A program made the position numbers and the translations under genes. Positions 4,394 through 5,033 of a DNA stretch of 5,033 bases are shown here, in pieces (position 1 is the stretch's first letter; the number at the start of each line of letters is the position of its first letter). The DNA lies in NCBI GenBank assembly GCA_039817825.1, contig JBCBVA010000175.1, forward strand, positions 1 through 5,033. Direction: 5' to 3'. The notes below the pieces were generated by a model, which saw nothing but the letters and a program-made list of their open reading frames with translations, did no database searches and had not been told where the DNA came from. The DNA is from PCC-7336 sp039817825 (lineage in GTDB: Bacteria > Cyanobacteriota > Cyanobacteriia > Thermostichales > PCC-7336).

Positions 4394-5033
4394 ATGCCGC
4401 AGCCTGCCCCTCTATCCACAACCATTGGCCAACAAACAGCCCACATTACTGTGCGCTCGTTGACCAAAACCTTTGCAGGGCGCGATCTCTACCGCGACTT
4501 CAATCTCGACATTCTCAAAGGCAAGATCACTTGTATTTTTGGTCCCAATGGCTGCGGCAAATCCACCCTCCTCAACACCATCTCCGGTCTGATTCCCTTT
4601 GACTCCGGGTCGATTTCGTTTGAAGGAAAAACCCTCGATCGCGTCACCATCGGCTACGTCTTTCAAAACTACCGAGATGCGTTATTCCCTTGGCTGAAGG
4701 CGATCGACAATATCGAGTACCCGCTCAAGGTGATGGGGGTGTCGAAATCCGAGCGCGATCGCCGCGTTCGCACCCTGGTCGAGTCCTTCAACATTCAAAT
4801 CGACCTGAATCGCTATCCCTACCAGCTATCGGGGGGGCAGCAGCAACTTATTTCTATTTTGCGAGCGCTGATTACCGAGCCGGATGTGCTCTTTTTAGAC
4901 GAGCCGTTCTCTGCCCTGGACTTTGAAACCACGCTGTTTATTCGAGACAAACTGCAGGAGATCTTCCAATCATCGGGCATCACGATGGTGATGGTGTCTC
5001 ACGATTTGGAGGAGGCGGTGTTTATGGCCGATC
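4394..5033 (+). CDS. Second ABC transporter ATP-binding protein, partial (3' end beyond window)
   Basis: The frame is open from ATG 4394 to the window end, giving 213 residues without a stop. AAGGG at 4380-4384 is 9 bases before the ATG. Motifs: Walker A GPNGCGKST (50-58), Q-loop YVFQNYRDALFPW with Gln91, signature LSGGQ (145-149), Walker B VLFLDEP (165-171) with Glu170, D-loop SALD (173-176) and switch His203 in MVSHD. About 40-60 residues are probably missing. It belongs to the same nitrate/sulfonate/taurine ATPase group as the first ATPase, but it is far from identical and is not a recent duplicate. After the signature it reads QQLISILRA, where the first ATPase has the usual RQRVAVAR. It follows the hydrolase by 38 bases in the same direction, so it is likely in the same operon. 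It may serve a second permease downstream or pair with the first ATPase. Confidence 0.93.
   Translation, partial: MPQPAPLSTTIGQQTAHITVRSLTKTFAGRDLYRDFNLDILKGKITCIFGPNGCGKSTLLNTISGLIPFDSGSISFEGKTLDRVTIGYVFQNYRDALFPWLKAIDNIEYPLKVMGVSKSERDRRVRTLVESFNIQIDLNRYPYQLSGGQQQLISILRALITEPDVLFLDEPFSALDFETTLFIRDKLQEIFQSSGITMVMVSHDLEEAVFMAD

Noticed and set aside
4690..4926. 78-codon + strand frame
   Set aside because: It lies wholly inside the second ATPase, whose frame carries all ABC motifs; this is the out-of-frame reading.
228..5033. Nitrate/cyanate transporter (nrtABCD or cynABD)
   Set aside because: The binding protein is TauA-sized and TauA-like, the first ATPase lacks the NrtC fused binding domain, and an M20 hydrolase is not part of those operons.
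1..5033. CRISPR array, tRNA/rRNA genes, transposase or phage genes
   Set aside because: No regularly spaced direct repeats, no cloverleaf or rRNA-like segments and no transposase or integrase motifs were seen on either strand.

Overview
The window looks cyanobacterial. It carries six exact copies of the octamer GCGATCGC (HIP1, the highly iterated palindrome of cyanobacterial genomes) at 1369, 1975, 2241, 3740, 4357 and 4755, where about 0.08 would be expected by chance in 5 kb. Gene 1 encodes an exported, non-lipoprotein binding protein, which fits a periplasm and so a Gram-negative-type envelope. The genus cannot be told from the sequence. Both ends look like contig ends: the left end starts exactly on a perfect palindrome and the right end cuts through a gene.

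Layout: 1-227 is AT-rich non-coding DNA holding a 23-bp palindrome (1-23) and a small hairpin just before the first ribosome binding site. Five genes follow on the + strand, separated by only 38-59 bases, which suggests one operon. They are: (1) 228-1247, a TauA/SsuA-type periplasmic substrate-binding protein with a twin-arginine-like signal; (2) 1293-2129, a TauB/SsuB/NrtD-type ABC ATPase with an odd Ser/Arg-rich N-terminal tail; (3) 2189-3007, a TauC/SsuC-type permease starting at TTG; (4) 3057-4355, an M20-family (ArgE/DapE/CPG2-like) metallohydrolase; (5) 4394 to beyond 5033, a second, clearly different ABC ATPase, cut by the window end.

Working model (inference): the binding protein captures a small organic substrate in the periplasm, the permease and ATPase import it, and the M20 enzyme cleaves an amide-type bond in the cytoplasm. 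This matches the logic of the Bacillus thiXYZ-ylmB salvage route (import and deformylation of formylaminopyrimidine), but the binding protein resembles TauA more than ThiY and no TPP riboswitch is visible, so the substrate is open. Two points make the cassette unusual. The hydrolase lacks the C-terminal metal-binding histidine of classical M20 enzymes. The operon also carries a second ATPase, which predicts either a second permease downstream or a transporter with two different ATPases.
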